Assembly: GCA_001600455.1 (NCBI GenBank)
Contig: BCKC01000005.1
Coordinates: 372,001-436,000 of the forward strand
Direction: 5' to 3'
From: Endocalyx cinctus
Lineage: Eukaryota > Ascomycota > Sordariomycetes > Amphisphaeriales > Apiosporaceae
DNA length: 64,000 nt
Both the position numbers and the translations under genes were made by a program. Positions within the stretch are counted from its first letter, which is position 1; every line of letters starts with the position of its first letter. Shown here one piece after another: positions 31,874 to 44,400 of the stretch. A model generated the notes under the pieces. It searched no databases. It was not told where the DNA came from and saw only the letters and a program-made list of their open reading frames with translations.

Positions 31874-33669
31874 ATGAAGTTCATTACGGTCCTATCGGCG
31901 TATTGTGGTCGTCTAACGGCCGGCAAGACCGTCTTCTCCGTCGTGAATCCTCTTGCCAGAGACTTGTCCGTCGGCCAACCTCTCGATGGATTCCTCAGTT
32001 ACTCGATCGAGTTTTCTAGTTTCCCCGACTTCGCCGGTGCGCAGGTTTTATATTCTCGTCCTTTGCCTATCTTTCCGGGATGAAAAATAAAAACTCACAT
32101 CTTCAACAGGCAACGCATCCTACCCTAACACATTCTCCAACAACCTACTAGACAACCTTGGCTACCTCCAAGGCAGCAAGCCCTACATCCGCGTAGGCGG
32201 CAACACGCAAGACTACGCCATCTTCAACGCCGATCTCGCCGTCGGCCTGAACGGGACCTTCAACCTCTCGCGCTCGGCCGACTACCCGACCACGATCGAG
32301 ATCGGCCCGGCCTTTTTCGAGTCGTACGCGACCTGGCCCAACACCCGGTTCAGCCACGGCTTCAACATGGGCGGCAACAACGACCCCCGCCAACGCGATA
32401 CCCTACTACGGACCGCTCCTTTGGCCTGCGCGGCTCTCGGCGCCGCCGGGTTGTACTTTTGGGAGTACGGCAACGAGCCGGACCTCTTCGCCACGAGCGA
32501 TCACGGGATCGTCCGGCCGGCCGATTACGACGAGCGGGATTACGTCGCCGAGTGGCTGGACGGCACGCGCGCGATTCGCGAGGCGTTGGCGGAGAACTGT
32601 CCGGGCTTGGTTTCCGATGAGACGTACGGGTATCTCGGCCCCTCTTTCGCGGGCACGCAAAACCAGCTGCGGGCTCCGGTCGCGTGGGCGGATGGGTACG
32701 ACCAGGACGGAGACGTCAAGTTGTATTCTTCTCATAAGTACGTGAAACTAAGCCAAAAGTCACCTCCACACCCATCTTTTTTCTGTCTGCCTAGATAAGT
32801 TTTTGTTTTACCGCGTAATCACTAACCCCCCAATCAGCTACATCTCCGGCGCTGACTCCCTCGGAGTAACCCTACAAGGCACGTTAATGAACCACACGCG
32901 CACGATGGAAAGCGTAAACGTGCACGTAGCCGAATACGCCGGCCTCTTCAACGATTCTACATCCCCTCCACCCCATATCTTCGGCGAGGAGAACTCGCTC
33001 TACAACGAAGGCAAGCCCGGCCTATCCAACACCTTCGGCGCCGCCCTCTGGGGCATCGATTTCGCCCTCTACAGCGCCTCCTCGGGGATCCGCCGCGTGC
33101 ACGTCCACCAGGGTACCAACTACCGCTACGCGTCGTGGCAGCCCCTCACGACGGACAAGGCCGTCGCGGGTACCAAGGCGCCCTATTACGGAAACGTCGC
33201 GGTCGCCTCGTTTCTCGGAAATTTGCTCATCGCGCCCGTCAGCGTCGCGCATTTGCCGTTATCCTCCGGATCCGACGCCGAAGCCGCGTACGCCGCGTAC
33301 GCCGACTCGGACGTCCTCTCGCGCATTCTCGTTATTAACATGCGAGGGTACAACTCGACGATCGACGGCGCCGGTTTAATTCCCGACCCGGACGCGAAGC
33401 CGAGGCCGTCGACGACGTACGGGTTCGACGTCGGTCAAGGGTTCGCGGGTCGGGACGTCGGCGTGAGGCGGTTGCTCGCCAACGGGAGCGACGCGATTAC
33501 GGGGATCACGTGGGACGGGGTGAGCTATAACTACGAGCTCGACGAGGGGAGGCCGGTGAGGTTGGCGAACGTTTCGGTCGGGGAGACGGCGAGAGTCGGG
33601 GGCGATGGGGTCGTGGAGGTGGAGGTGCCGGATTCGCAGGCGGTGGTTTTGGATTTGAGGGGGGTGTGA
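31874..33669 (+). CDS. GH79 beta-glucuronidase-like enzyme
   Basis: Three exons, 31874-32036, 32110-32737 and 32838-33669, give 540 residues. Introns are GTGCGC..AACAG and GTACGT..ATCAG, and joins recreate 'FPDFAGNASYPN' and 'SSHNYISGA', both typical of fungal GH79. The start gives a short, weak signal peptide (M-K-F-I-T-V-L-S-A...). The TIM barrel carries E177 in 'WEYGNEPDLF' (acid/base) and E314 in 'IFGEENSLYNEG' (expected nucleophile). The last ~100 residues form the beta-sandwich that closes this family. Members hydrolyse beta-glucuronosyl or 4-O-methyl-glucuronosyl linkages on arabinogalactan and related glycans outside the cell. Exact specificity is not determined. A15-GAG-A35 begins a few bases after the stop. 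Confidence 0.87.
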
Positions 33670-33674
33670 GAAAC

Positions 33675-33692
33675 AAAAAAAAAAAAAAAGAG

Positions 33693-33727
<35 letters not shown>
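33675..33727. repeat. Poly-A tract A15-GAG-A35 just after the GH79 stop
   Basis: The run begins six bases after the TGA of the GH79 gene. The gene retains introns, so this is not the tail of a processed retrocopy. Confidence 0.9.
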
Positions 33728-33729
<2 letters not shown>

Positions 33730-34713
33730 ATTTGGTGGGATAGGAAGGGTTATGAGTTATTTGAGAAACGGAAGAAGAAAGACAATCCTCTTGGTATATT
33801 TATGAGTTTGGTTTAAAATTGTCGTATAATTTTCTTGTATATACTTATCTATATCCTTATTTTACACACATACTCTGAGCAGAGACATCTTGCTTCGTCT
33901 TGTATCAACCAGTCCGTACAATTTCTACCTGCGTCATGAGGTATACTGGCATGAAATCTACCTCCACGTATATCTCGAGTGGGAGGCTAAAAAGGCACAA
34001 AAAGAAAACTAGTCCATGATATGAATACCTTGTATCTTCGAAATCATATACCTGATCCCCGGCATAAGTTATCTTTTCACCGCGTTACTTTTTTTCAGTT
34101 CATTAAATTGACTCTTTTCATATTTCATATCATTCGAAATTGAGAAAGTAGATAAGCTTCTTCGTGGCTGCTATAAAAGTACATATAGATAAAAAGTAAA
34201 ATTATCAACCAAATAGCGTATAATCACACGACCGCGTATGATGAGTATTCATATACACGGAGAAGCGGCGAAACAAAAGAAAGAAAGCCACCCCGGCATG
34301 AATCCCATCCTGAACTCCGTACTGAATAAAAAGAACCTCGGTTCTGGAATTTTCGAGAAATATCACTGTTCCCGTGTAAAGCTGACTTGATTTGTGTTGG
34401 TATAAATGGATATCGAAGAAGTCGTCGGGAGGGCGAGTTTATTTGGGAAGGTCTATTCCATTTCCTGGCCGTTTCCGGATTATCGTCTTTAAATTTCTTT
34501 TCGTTTTATAAAGGAAAAGAATATAAAATTTCTCTTCTCTTTTCTTCCCTCTCCTTCATCACATACACGTAACAATCCAATCCACACGCAACATCTTGTC
34601 TTATTTCCCAGGAATAAAACAAGGTAGGTAGGGAGGGATTTGGGATCATTAAATTCTAATACAATCTACCTTTTCCCCCAAAAAACCTTTCAACAACAAA
34701 AAAAAAAAAAAAA
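33728..34713. other. Convergent spacer, GH79 gene to four-TM gene
   Basis: AT-rich region between two converging genes with no supported gene. Confidence 0.6.
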
Positions 34714-35857
34714 TCACGAGTATCCCTGACGAAGCGGCAGTTTCCTGTCGAGCGTGTTGAAAGCCATCGTCCTCGGAGTGTACGGAACGGTGCCGGTCCT
34801 CGGGGTCGCCGGGATGCCGTGCATTTCCCAGGAGTTGGTCCGCACGGAACCTCGCTTCTTGTTGAAGCCGGGCGGCCTGAACCCGTCGTTCTCGTCGTCG
34901 TCCCTGGGCACGTAGTCGAGCTTGTCCTTGTCGGTCGGTAGGAGGGCCCATATCGTGAGGCCGACGTTGACGAGGCAGATGACACTGTAGAAAAGGGGAT
35001 CGTGTGAGTCAAAAATATCCAATTTTCGGGGATAATTATATATATATATATATAAGATAGGATGATAAATCCCGAGAGAGAAAGGGGCTACTAACAGCAT
35101 GAGAAACGTCAAGGCGAAGGTGCCCTTGGCCGTGGTGCAGATGCCCTGTACGGACCAGTTGGCCGCGACGTCGCAGGGCTTCGCGATGTACCACGCCGTC
35201 TTGCTAGGCTTGGTGGGATCGAGGTAATCCGGGCCCGCCTGGCCGTACACGCTCGTGGTGTAGAGCGCGGTGAGCGTGAAGTTGAAGAGCAGGGCCAAAA
35301 TCGGGTACCACACATCCATGATGTACGCGATTAGCTTCGTCAAGAGGAAGAAAAGGCTGATGACGGAAATGGCGACATTGAAATCGGTCAACCTGAAGGC
35401 GCGAAAAAAAAAACCTGTCAGCAAAACTGTACGGCTCATAATCTAACGTCGCGGAGTTGGTCGATTCCCCTCCGATAAGTTGTTGTCCCGTCCCGTTGCG
35501 CCCGGATAAGCAGGATTTTGGAAGAATAGCGACGTGGTATAAATCCGCGCGCAACGCACGTACGAAAAAAAAAAAAAAAAAGACGGGATCGGGATGGATG
35601 GATAGAACTTACTGCTGCGACCACACGAAGGGGATCTTCGGCAGCGGATCGCCGTTCGCGTAGGCGTAGAGGATCAGGTTAGGGCTGGAATTGAAGCCGA
35701 GTTCGTGACCGGCTTGCCATAATCGGGTTCGATATAAATCCGGCTGAGCGATGGCGAAAAGAACGAGTAATCCCACGGTCGCTCCCAATTCGAATACCAT
35801 CACAACCCACATCGGCCACGCTTTCGGCCAATCTCGGTGAAGAACTCTATAACCCAT
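34714..35857 (-). CDS. Four-TM membrane protein, fungal, three exons
   Basis: Exons on the minus strand are 35857-35613, 35392-35096 and 34984-34714, giving 270 residues. The introns begin GTAAGT and GTTAGT and end TTCAG and CTACAG. The second contains an AT dinucleotide run. Four hydrophobic helices are visible: 'WVVMVFELGATVGLLVLFAIA' (about 17-37), 'AISVISLFFLLTKLIAYIMDV' (about 88-108), 'YPILALLFNFTLTALYTTS' (about 110-128) and the helix spanning exons 2-3 ('GTFALTFLMLVICLVNVGLT', about 170-190). The tail is polar, with Thr-Pro sites. The arrangement resembles MARVEL-type tetraspan proteins common in filamentous fungi, but I cannot assign a family with confidence. No function is claimed. 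Confidence 0.75.
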
Positions 35858-36819
35858 GATTTCGGTCGTGCTTTTTTAAATAATGATAGTTTTTTTTCGA
35901 GGCACGGCAAAAACAGCGATTTGGGAATAATGCGACCGCCAAAAACGATTTTTCCTCTTTTTTTTGTTTCAACCTAACCAATCGAAACTGAAGATTACTT
36001 GAGGGAGATTGAGCCCTTTTCGATGTAATCTCTCACATTGGAATGCCTACGAGTGGCGACTTTCTTCCCGTCGGACAAACTTCACGGAGCGAAAATAATC
36101 AATTTAATTCATCGACGAGATGAACAGAAAAAAACAAAAGCGAAAGGCGTTCGAAATTCGCGGGAAGAAAAGAAGTTGGCCCAGTCGTGGTATTTTTAAG
36201 AGAATTTGGGTTTGAACGGCGCATTCTCTCCACTCCCCCCCAAGCAAGTAAAGAGACAAGCAAGAAAAAAAAAAACGTTCCCGGTATGGCGGCTGCGGCC
36301 GTTCAATCACAGGTCGAATACGCATGGTGATGGAGGCCGCGAAAACCAATGAGAATGGACGACGGCTTGGACAAGGGGAGGGTGTAAGCGCCCGTCGGTG
36401 ATATTTGTGTGCGGGCGCTTCGCACAGAAGATCTCTGGGACGAGGGGACGGGATTGGGTTGATCTTGGAGGGATTACCCACAAATAGCGACCAATTGCCA
36501 GCCAAGAATGCGCAGAGACGCCGTAATTCAAGATAACATGGGTATATGATTGGTTTTATTTTTGTGAATGTCAAGCCGACCCCATCTTCCCCATCCAGCC
36601 CCTCCGTACAGAGCAGACTGCTCGGTGCTTATAGGTTATTCAACTAGGAGACAGTATGTCAACCGACCTATGGAACACTCCACCGCCCCATATATACTCC
36701 CCTACCTCTCCACTTCTTTTCTTAAGTTCAACTTAAAGGTTTTTTAACAACATTTTATCACAAAGCATATCTGACCCATTTTTTAAGGTATATATATAAG
36801 GGAATTAGCATAGCTAAGT

Positions 36820-36972
36820 AATTGGCGAGTTGGTATAGTAATTGGCTGGTAATTGGTATGGTAATTGGTATAATAATTGGTATGGTATATAGTAATTGGT
36901 ATAGTATGTAATAATTAGTATAATATGTGGTAATTGGTATGATATGTGGTAATTGGTATGGTATATGGTATA
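36820..36972. repeat. Degenerate TAATTGGTAT tandem repeat
   Basis: Words of the form GGTAATTGGTAT recur at least eight times with small variations, grading into the CTATAATATAG words that follow. Low-complexity AT-rich DNA. Confidence 0.75.
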
Positions 36973-37067
36973 GTGGACAGTATGCTATATTTTAGTGAGT
37001 AATACGCTATAGATTAGTGAACTGTATGCTATAATATAGTGAAAGATATGCTACAGTGAGTAGTCCG

Positions 37068-37144
37068 CTATAATATAGTGCTTTACTCGCTATATTATAG
37101 CGCTCTAAGCTCTATAATATAGCGGGTAAAGCATTATATTATAG
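37068..37144. repeat. 33-bp near-perfect inverted repeat with 11-bp loop
   Basis: Arm 37068-37100 and arm 37112-37144 are reverse complements at 31 of 33 positions. Both mismatches are transitions. Each arm itself contains the perfect palindrome CTATAATATAG at one end and its partner at the other, so the locus can form cruciforms of several sizes. Confidence 0.88.
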
Positions 37145-40100
37145 TGGGTACTAATAGTAGGTCAGTTGAAAAAAAATTTATATAGAGGGGTAGGTCAGAT
37201 TTCAAAAAAGGCCCATATTTCTTATTCTGACCCGCTTAGAATTTCATAGGTCGGTTGATCTATCACCTCATTCAACTAGCAACCGCTGTGACTGGTTTTT
37301 TTGCTGCTACACATCTCCTTATATTGGAACCTTACTTGAGCATTGAACTGTATCATCTTTTAGATCAATCTATGTCTTTCACAATAGCCGCCTGAAAGAT
37401 TAGTAACATTCGTCACGGTTCGCCCACTTTGAATATTGATCATAAGAGTTCAATGGTATGTTAAATATGGTGGTATGTTCAAAGTCGAGGCTAATTAAAT
37501 GACTGGATCTAATCCGTGCGATCGTAATCGTCAGATTATTCTTAAAATCCAGAAATCCTCGTAGCCTATCTGAAAAAAATGAGATGGCAGTATAATTTCT
37601 AATAAAACATGTATCAATCATACCTTGAATAAAATAACAATAATAGAAACACCAAGAGCTGAAAAAAGACGAGGACTTTGAATCGTAGTCTTTTTTTTTT
37701 GGTCTTTCTTTCTCTTTTACTTAAAGATCTACATGAAATAATTTTTTTTTTGTGTTGTGTTACAACTGGATGGGATTGAAGCCGAGGTTTGGGTTTGAAA
37801 CAGAGACCGCAAGTGCTGACCAAAGCTGACAGTTCTGCCATTCTGAACCCTAATTCATGCGAACATAGGGTTAAGGATGACGCCACGTAAGGCCGAATAT
37901 TGAATAGCGTAAAGGGACTGAAGGAGTGTTGCTTGACTCGAAGTTCCCGACGATTAATGATCCTGTTTCGTTTTAATCCAAGGTTGATGGCGCCGGTGAC
38001 AATAATGAAGTTCGGTTTAAACCGAACCGAAAGAAAGAAAGCTTCGAAACCCAAAGCCTTTCCAAAGTCGGCAGTGTTCAGTATTTGTAATAGGGGGGGA
38101 CGCGACGACGCTGAATACATATATGGATATGATGTGCGGACCAATCAAAAACGAGATAGAACAAACGTCATAATACGTACATACAGTAGATGAAATAACC
38201 CTAAATACCCGATAAAACTTTTTAACTCGATGATACTATTCCAAGAAAGAGATAAATTATTACCGGCTCGAGAAGAGAATCATTCGAATGCGTGGTACCG
38301 TATACCTAAGTAGAGTAGGATAAAGCTTACATACATATATTATACAATACCAAGGCCTACCCCGATGAAATACATACTAGGGATTTTGCGGTGTGCTGGC
38401 TCTTTCGCTGCAGGCTACGTTGGCTACGTTGATAGTAATATGCGATCGTCGGTCACTAATTCCTCTGTTGATCGACAGTGTAAATATCGACCGCTCTAGA
38501 ATCGCAGATCTACAGGAAGACTCCATAACCTTGGGAAGAACTAAACCATTCAAAGAGGAGCTGACTGAGAAGAAAGTCGGGACGGCGTATAGCCGCTTAG
38601 AATAGACCTAAAGAGGAAAAAATATCAATATATATCCGTATGTATTTAATACGTATAAGGGATAGAAAAGTATATAAAACTATTAAGTACTTAAAAAATA
38701 ATCGGACGCTGGAACGTACCGTAGGAAATCGACTTAAAGCAAACCGTCATAATAAAGAAAGAAAAGAGGGAAAAAACCAGGAATTTAAAATGGGACGGGG
38801 TTTTGGAAATGGGGAATTGTAGAAATGCTATGTTGAAATGGATGGGAAACTTGGAAGGTCTAATGACTCGATTCTAGCGTGCAGTAGGGGCTTAGTACGT
38901 ATACGGACGTACTATATGAATGTATGGACATTAGGGAATCAGATGAGCTAAATAAGCTACGCCAGTAATCTGTCTACAATGTACATACCTAGGTACGTAC
39001 GAGCATTCATATATGGATATGTACCTATATTATTCGATAGGTAATTCCTATACGTATGGGCTTAAGCATGGATTTATCCCGCACCTGTTAAGGATTATCA
39101 TTTAGCAAACTAGGTAATGAGTGATGAGAATATTTGATGCTAATGTTAGTTTCCCGTGGTTGAAATTGGACAGTTGCATAGCAATAATCATGCTATCCCA
39201 TCCTCATGTCGTGTCATATAGACACGTTTTCGGAAATGCGAGAAGCATCAAAGCAAACATATAGTCACATTAAGGCAAGGAAGTTTTGCCCAATGGTTAA
39301 GTATCGACGACATAAGCACTGTGCGACATATGCAACTCATCCAGGGATTCGTATGCCGGAGGCTTAAAGGGATTTTGATTTTATTTTATCTATACTAATG
39401 AATAGTTAGCATGGTTTAAATACCAAAGCAAACACTAACGAATAGGTTGTTAAACAGTCTTTGACCAAAATTCAAAACCGACGTCTATTCAGGATTTGTC
39501 GAAATATACTAGGTCAAGTAGATGTACGAACGGAAATACCGATAGAAAGGAACGTGTATGCGAAGTTTGAAGATATATCCATATCCATCCAATCCGTTAC
39601 AACTAGGTTACTTAAGTAGGTACCTGGTAGTTGATATACATACCAGTCACACTTACACTTTAGGCACCCGTATACTTGGAAGTACTTGAAGATATACGTG
39701 TATACTTTGAGAAATAAGTGCTAAATACGAAGTATTTATCTTACTGCTTAACACATTTGGAACGAGCATAAAAGAAATGATTGTTGAATTTATTTATATA
39801 CAAAGTATAGGACAAAACAAAAGAAAAAGGGACGATATATATATATATATATACCTACCTAGGTCCTATATGAGATCGGCGATCTACCATAACTAGTGTC
39901 CTAGTGAGAGCAATAGTGCGTACCTAGGGTCTGGTAAGGGTATGGTAAGGTGCTGTGTCCCCCTGACCGTTTTACATATCTGAGACGATATCAACGGAAC
40001 CCGTACACTATGATCTTCAATCATCCTTCCCTGAGCAGACGTGTACATCGGTACAATAGCACCTACTTAAGTACAAAGATGCAAAACTTGGCGCATCCAT

Positions 40101-41460
40101 TAGGGCCTGGATCTCTCCATTACATAGTGGTACCCCCCCAAATTTGAATAATCCTCGGTACTTTAAACTATTATTCCCCCATCCGGCCTTTTCACATACG
40201 ACCCTTTTTTTTTTTTTTTTTTTACACTTTATTGGAATATACCTACGTACATACCTGACTGCTTCTTTTTTGGCTTTGCTTTCCATCATCGTCATCGTGA
40301 TATTAACTACTAAAATACGGTTATAATCAACTGGATATTAAAGCAAGTACTAGTAACTTTTAATAATACTATCTACCTAGGTATTATCGGTTACGATTCA
40401 ATAAATAGCATTAATTCAGGGTACCTACGTTTGTTACCAAGACACAAGGTCAAACAAAGTCAAAGTTCCCAAGCTTTTAAACCCTTCTCTCTTTTATTAT
40501 ATACCTTGCTCACTTTTTAATTCTTGTTGGTTACATTCTATCTTATCATTCCCATCTTTTTCCGCTATATCTTTCTCAGCCCCCTTGCCAATAATAAGCT
40601 GTCTCTGTCACCTTTAAATCTACCTAGTATTATAGGGTTACATCACTTACTATCTACCACCTATTAAGGAGGGACTACATCTTCGAGGTATTCCGTACAA
40701 GCTTCTCACCTTCACACATTCGCCCCCTCGGAGACGTACAGTACAGTACATTTATTGCGCCCACCATACCAAATTCATCTTTTGTTGCATGTTAAAAAAC
40801 GAGTCCCGGTCAGCTCATATTCTCTGCTGTACTGTGTGCTGACTTAACCGAATAATTTCGTACGTGTAGTTGGGACTACGTACAGTATACTCACTCACGC
40901 TATTCGGCGTTTGGCATTTGACCTGTTGTGTGTGGGTATCTACTGTCTGTCGTCTTTGGTATTTGTCTCCCACCCTACGGTTAATTTTTCCTGTTGGAAA
41001 ATTTCCTAGCTTTTTATTTTCCCCCCTTCGGAATATCGCCAAACATCTCTAAATCCTCCAACCTTCTAAACATCCTCTTGTAAGAGGACTGTTAAAAGAA
41101 TTTGGGGCATCATAATTCATCCGTATCCTAATCCTGGATCGTATCCACCTACGCCCGCACCTCATCTTTTTTCCCTGTTACGACCCTGCTAAATACATAC
41201 ACCCACGCCTTCTCTTGTCTCGGAATACCTATAATAGTTTGTCATAGTCAACATCCCGCTTTATTGTTGTTAATCCTACCCTCTCTCTGATCACATCCGT
41301 CAATGGCCACGATCAGACCATACTTTTCTTCGTGGCTCTTCTCGATAGTTTTGTTGTTGGATTTGGGTCTTGATCTCGGTCATACACTTCGGCAAGTAGA
41401 AAGGTAGTACGAACAAAAAAAAAAACCACTTTCTCAAGCAAATAATGCCAAGGTTGCTTC

Positions 41461-44400
41461 ATGACTCCCGAAAAGAATCAAGAAGATACTCGTCGCTTAG
41501 TCAACCTAGACTCTGTTCCTCCACATGCTTCGTACGATCACACCGAACCTAAACCGACCACTTCTGGTGCTCTCGTCGAAACCATACAACAGAATCAACA
41601 CACGCTCGTTTATGACAACACTAACAATCCCTCGTTCGAGGACTACGCGACGAGAGTAGGCCAGTATGGTTTGACGCCTGCCGCTCCTTTTACGCAAACC
41701 TCCAGCCTCGAGGATCTCACCGCCTACGCCTTGTCCGGGCTTAGCTCGAAAGGCGCCGTTAATCCTACGGTAGTGCGACCACTGTATCAAACGACGTCGA
41801 CGTTAGCTAAGAGACAGTCGACTCAGGACCCCGACGTACACGGAGCCCGCGAACCGTCGCTTAAGAAACCCAACAATCGACAGACTCCACCTCGAAACAT
41901 CGACCTTAGCACTTTCACCAAGCCTGCCTTGCCCACCAAACTCCCCGACGGGCTCACCTCGCCGTTATTCTTCTCCCATCGAGCCAGGCCGCTAATATCG
42001 AGACCCCCGAGCTTCCCCGGATCCGAGGCTACAACGATGCTAAAAACGGTGCGGGACGGCGCGGAGGTGACCACTCTGAAACTTGCGCGCGGCACCGTTA
42101 ATTCGGCGAGCCCTGCGAGATCGTCGAGTACCCCGGGGAGTTGGACGTCGCTCGAAGCGGCCAACTTGAACCGTAGTCCAGATATACAGGCCTCGTCTTC
42201 TGCCGTCGGGTTATCGACTCTTCAGAGCATCGGAATCATAGAACTGCTAGAGCGAGACGACCGACCGACCTTCGTCCTCGACAGCACCAATCCGGCTAAC
42301 CTAGCGTCTGGTCATTTTGCTGTATTGTATGCTAATCCGGCGCTTAACATTTCTAGTGGTATCAGGCACCTTATTCTCGCCGGATCTAACGAGGAGTCGG
42401 ATGGGAAAGACGAATTCTCTAATTTCAAAACCTGGATAAAAAGCGCGGCGTCTCATGTCGGAGGTCTCGACGTATTCGTACCTTCTTTCCATTATGGAGG
42501 AGTGAACTGGACCTGCTCAATCCTACGGAATCGGTTCTGTTTTGTAAGTGCTAACGTAAGCGCCGCCTCCATTGCGCGGACATCTCCGGAACCACCTCTT
42601 GAACGCGAAGGTAGCATCGAGTCGAACAACCGAGCCTTGACACCAAGTGTTCAACCAAAAACTCCCAGTGATGTAGATATTGTACTACCCGATCGGGATT
42701 ACTTCGGAAATGTCGCTGCACCCGAGTCTGACGAGCAAAGCCTACCCATACTTGGCGGCAATGATGCCGATGAGATTTTATTAGGTCATCACGGCGATGC
42801 CTTTACGCCAGATACTCCATTATCCATCCCCCAGCCTTCATTTGATTGGACCAGGATTCCGCTGAGCTCCGACCTACCGGATCACATTCGGTTTGCGCGC
42901 TCGAGAGACTGGGCGTCAACACCGTTAGGTCCTATTGAGGATTGGAGCACCGAGCTTCGAGCTATGGCTAACATGGTCATGGGTAGTCCACACCCGGCTG
43001 CCTTGTACTGGGGACAGGATCTGACCACTTTATACAACGAAGCGTATATTCCTTTGGCAGGGGAAAAGCACCCGCGTCTTATGGGACGGAGCTACAAAGA
43101 AGCGTGGAGCGGGTTATGGTATGAACTTGAGCCAGTTTTTCAGGGTGCTTGGGAATCTGGTCAGGCAACAATGAAGAACGATGATCGGCTGATCATTGAT
43201 CGGAATGGGTTTGATGAAGAGACTTTCTTTTCGTGGTCTATCGTTCCGCTCGTCGGCGATGATGGATCTGTCGTTGGCTTGTACAATCCGGCATTTGAGC
43301 ATACCCGACGTAAGGTAGCCGAGAGGAGGATGTTAACACTGCGCGAAGTAGGAGAGAAGACGGCGTTAGCCCGTGATATTAAAAGCTTTTGGCAGCAGGT
43401 CAACAAGGGGCTCGAGTATAACGAGGAAGATGTTCCATTCAATCTTGTTTATTCGGTCACGGAAGATTCCGAGAGTGATGTATCCTCGATGCATTCCGGC
43501 AGTTGGATGAACCCTCCGCAGCTGAACTTGGAGGCTTCGCTAGGCGTACCGCAGGGACACCGGCTCTTGATTTCGTCGTTGGACCTGAGAACGAGCAACG
43601 AAGGATTTGCGCCGTACATGCGGGAGTCCATGTCCAACTCCGGGAAACCCGTCATCTTGTCGGCGAAGCACGGCAGCCTTCCTGAAGGCCTGATGGACGG
43701 TTTCAATTGGCGAGGAGGTGGAGATCCCTGCCAGGCGATCGTGATATTTCCCGTGCATCCCACTACCGGAAGCGAGAGTGTTGTTGGTTTCATAGTCATG
43801 GGCGTGAATCCACGACGACCGTATGATGAAGACTACGAATTGTTCGTTAACTTGCTTTCCAGACAGCTCGCGACGTCACTGGCTTCGGTTGTGTTGTTTG
43901 AAGAGGAGATCCGACGAGGCCAGAAGGCGGCCCAGATGGCAGCGGCAGACCGTCAAGAGCTGACTAAACAGCTGCATCTTCGGACGCGAGAGGTAGAGGA
44001 AAGTGAGTTGAAGTTTACGAGAATGGCTGAATTCGCGCCGGTGGGAATGTTCATCGCCGATCACCTAGGCCAATTCGTATACTGTAACGATATGTGGTGG
44101 GATATCTCGAGACATAATCGGTCGGAGAGCGCCAATAATTGGATGCAGAGCGTGAAAGACGAGGATCGGCCAGCATTAGAAGCGGTATGGCATCAACTTA
44201 TTACCGAAAAAGTTGCTGTTACGCATGAATTTAGGTTCAAGTGTTCTCGACACGACGGCGACATCATTATCGATACCTGGGTCCTGATGAGCGCGTACCC
44301 GGAAAAAGACTCGTACGGCGGCATCAAAAGCATCTTTGGTTGTATAACAAATATATCGCAGCAGAAGCTCGCCGAGCAGATCCAGATGCAACGCCGGGAA

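Larger units (their letters stand above)
35858..41460. other. 5.6-kb gene-poor, AT-rich region
   Basis: Starts with the promoter of the four-TM gene (to about 36600). Then follows low-complexity DNA with TAATTGGTAT repeats (36820-36972) and a large inverted repeat (37068-37144). From 37390 to 38200 there are moderately long frames on both strands (for example 37614-38144 minus and 37900-38193 plus) with no recognisable family. Short AT runs occur at 36791-36798 and 39836-39852. The last ~700 bp is less AT-rich and pyrimidine-rich, and probably is the long 5' leader and promoter of the histidine kinase. No RNA gene or transposon was recognised. Confidence 0.5.

Noticed and set aside
33670..33727. 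Poly-A after the GH79 gene as evidence of a retrocopy
   Set aside because: The gene keeps two introns with good splice sites, so it cannot be a processed copy.
37614..38144. 176-codon minus-strand frame
   Set aside because: No domain, ends in a Phe/Leu-rich run from T tracts, and overlaps other equally open frames; likely chance.
39270..39360. Possible tRNA (AATGGTTAAG ... GGGATTCG)
   Set aside because: D-loop-like and T-loop-like words are present, but no acceptor stem, anticodon stem or T stem pairs convincingly.
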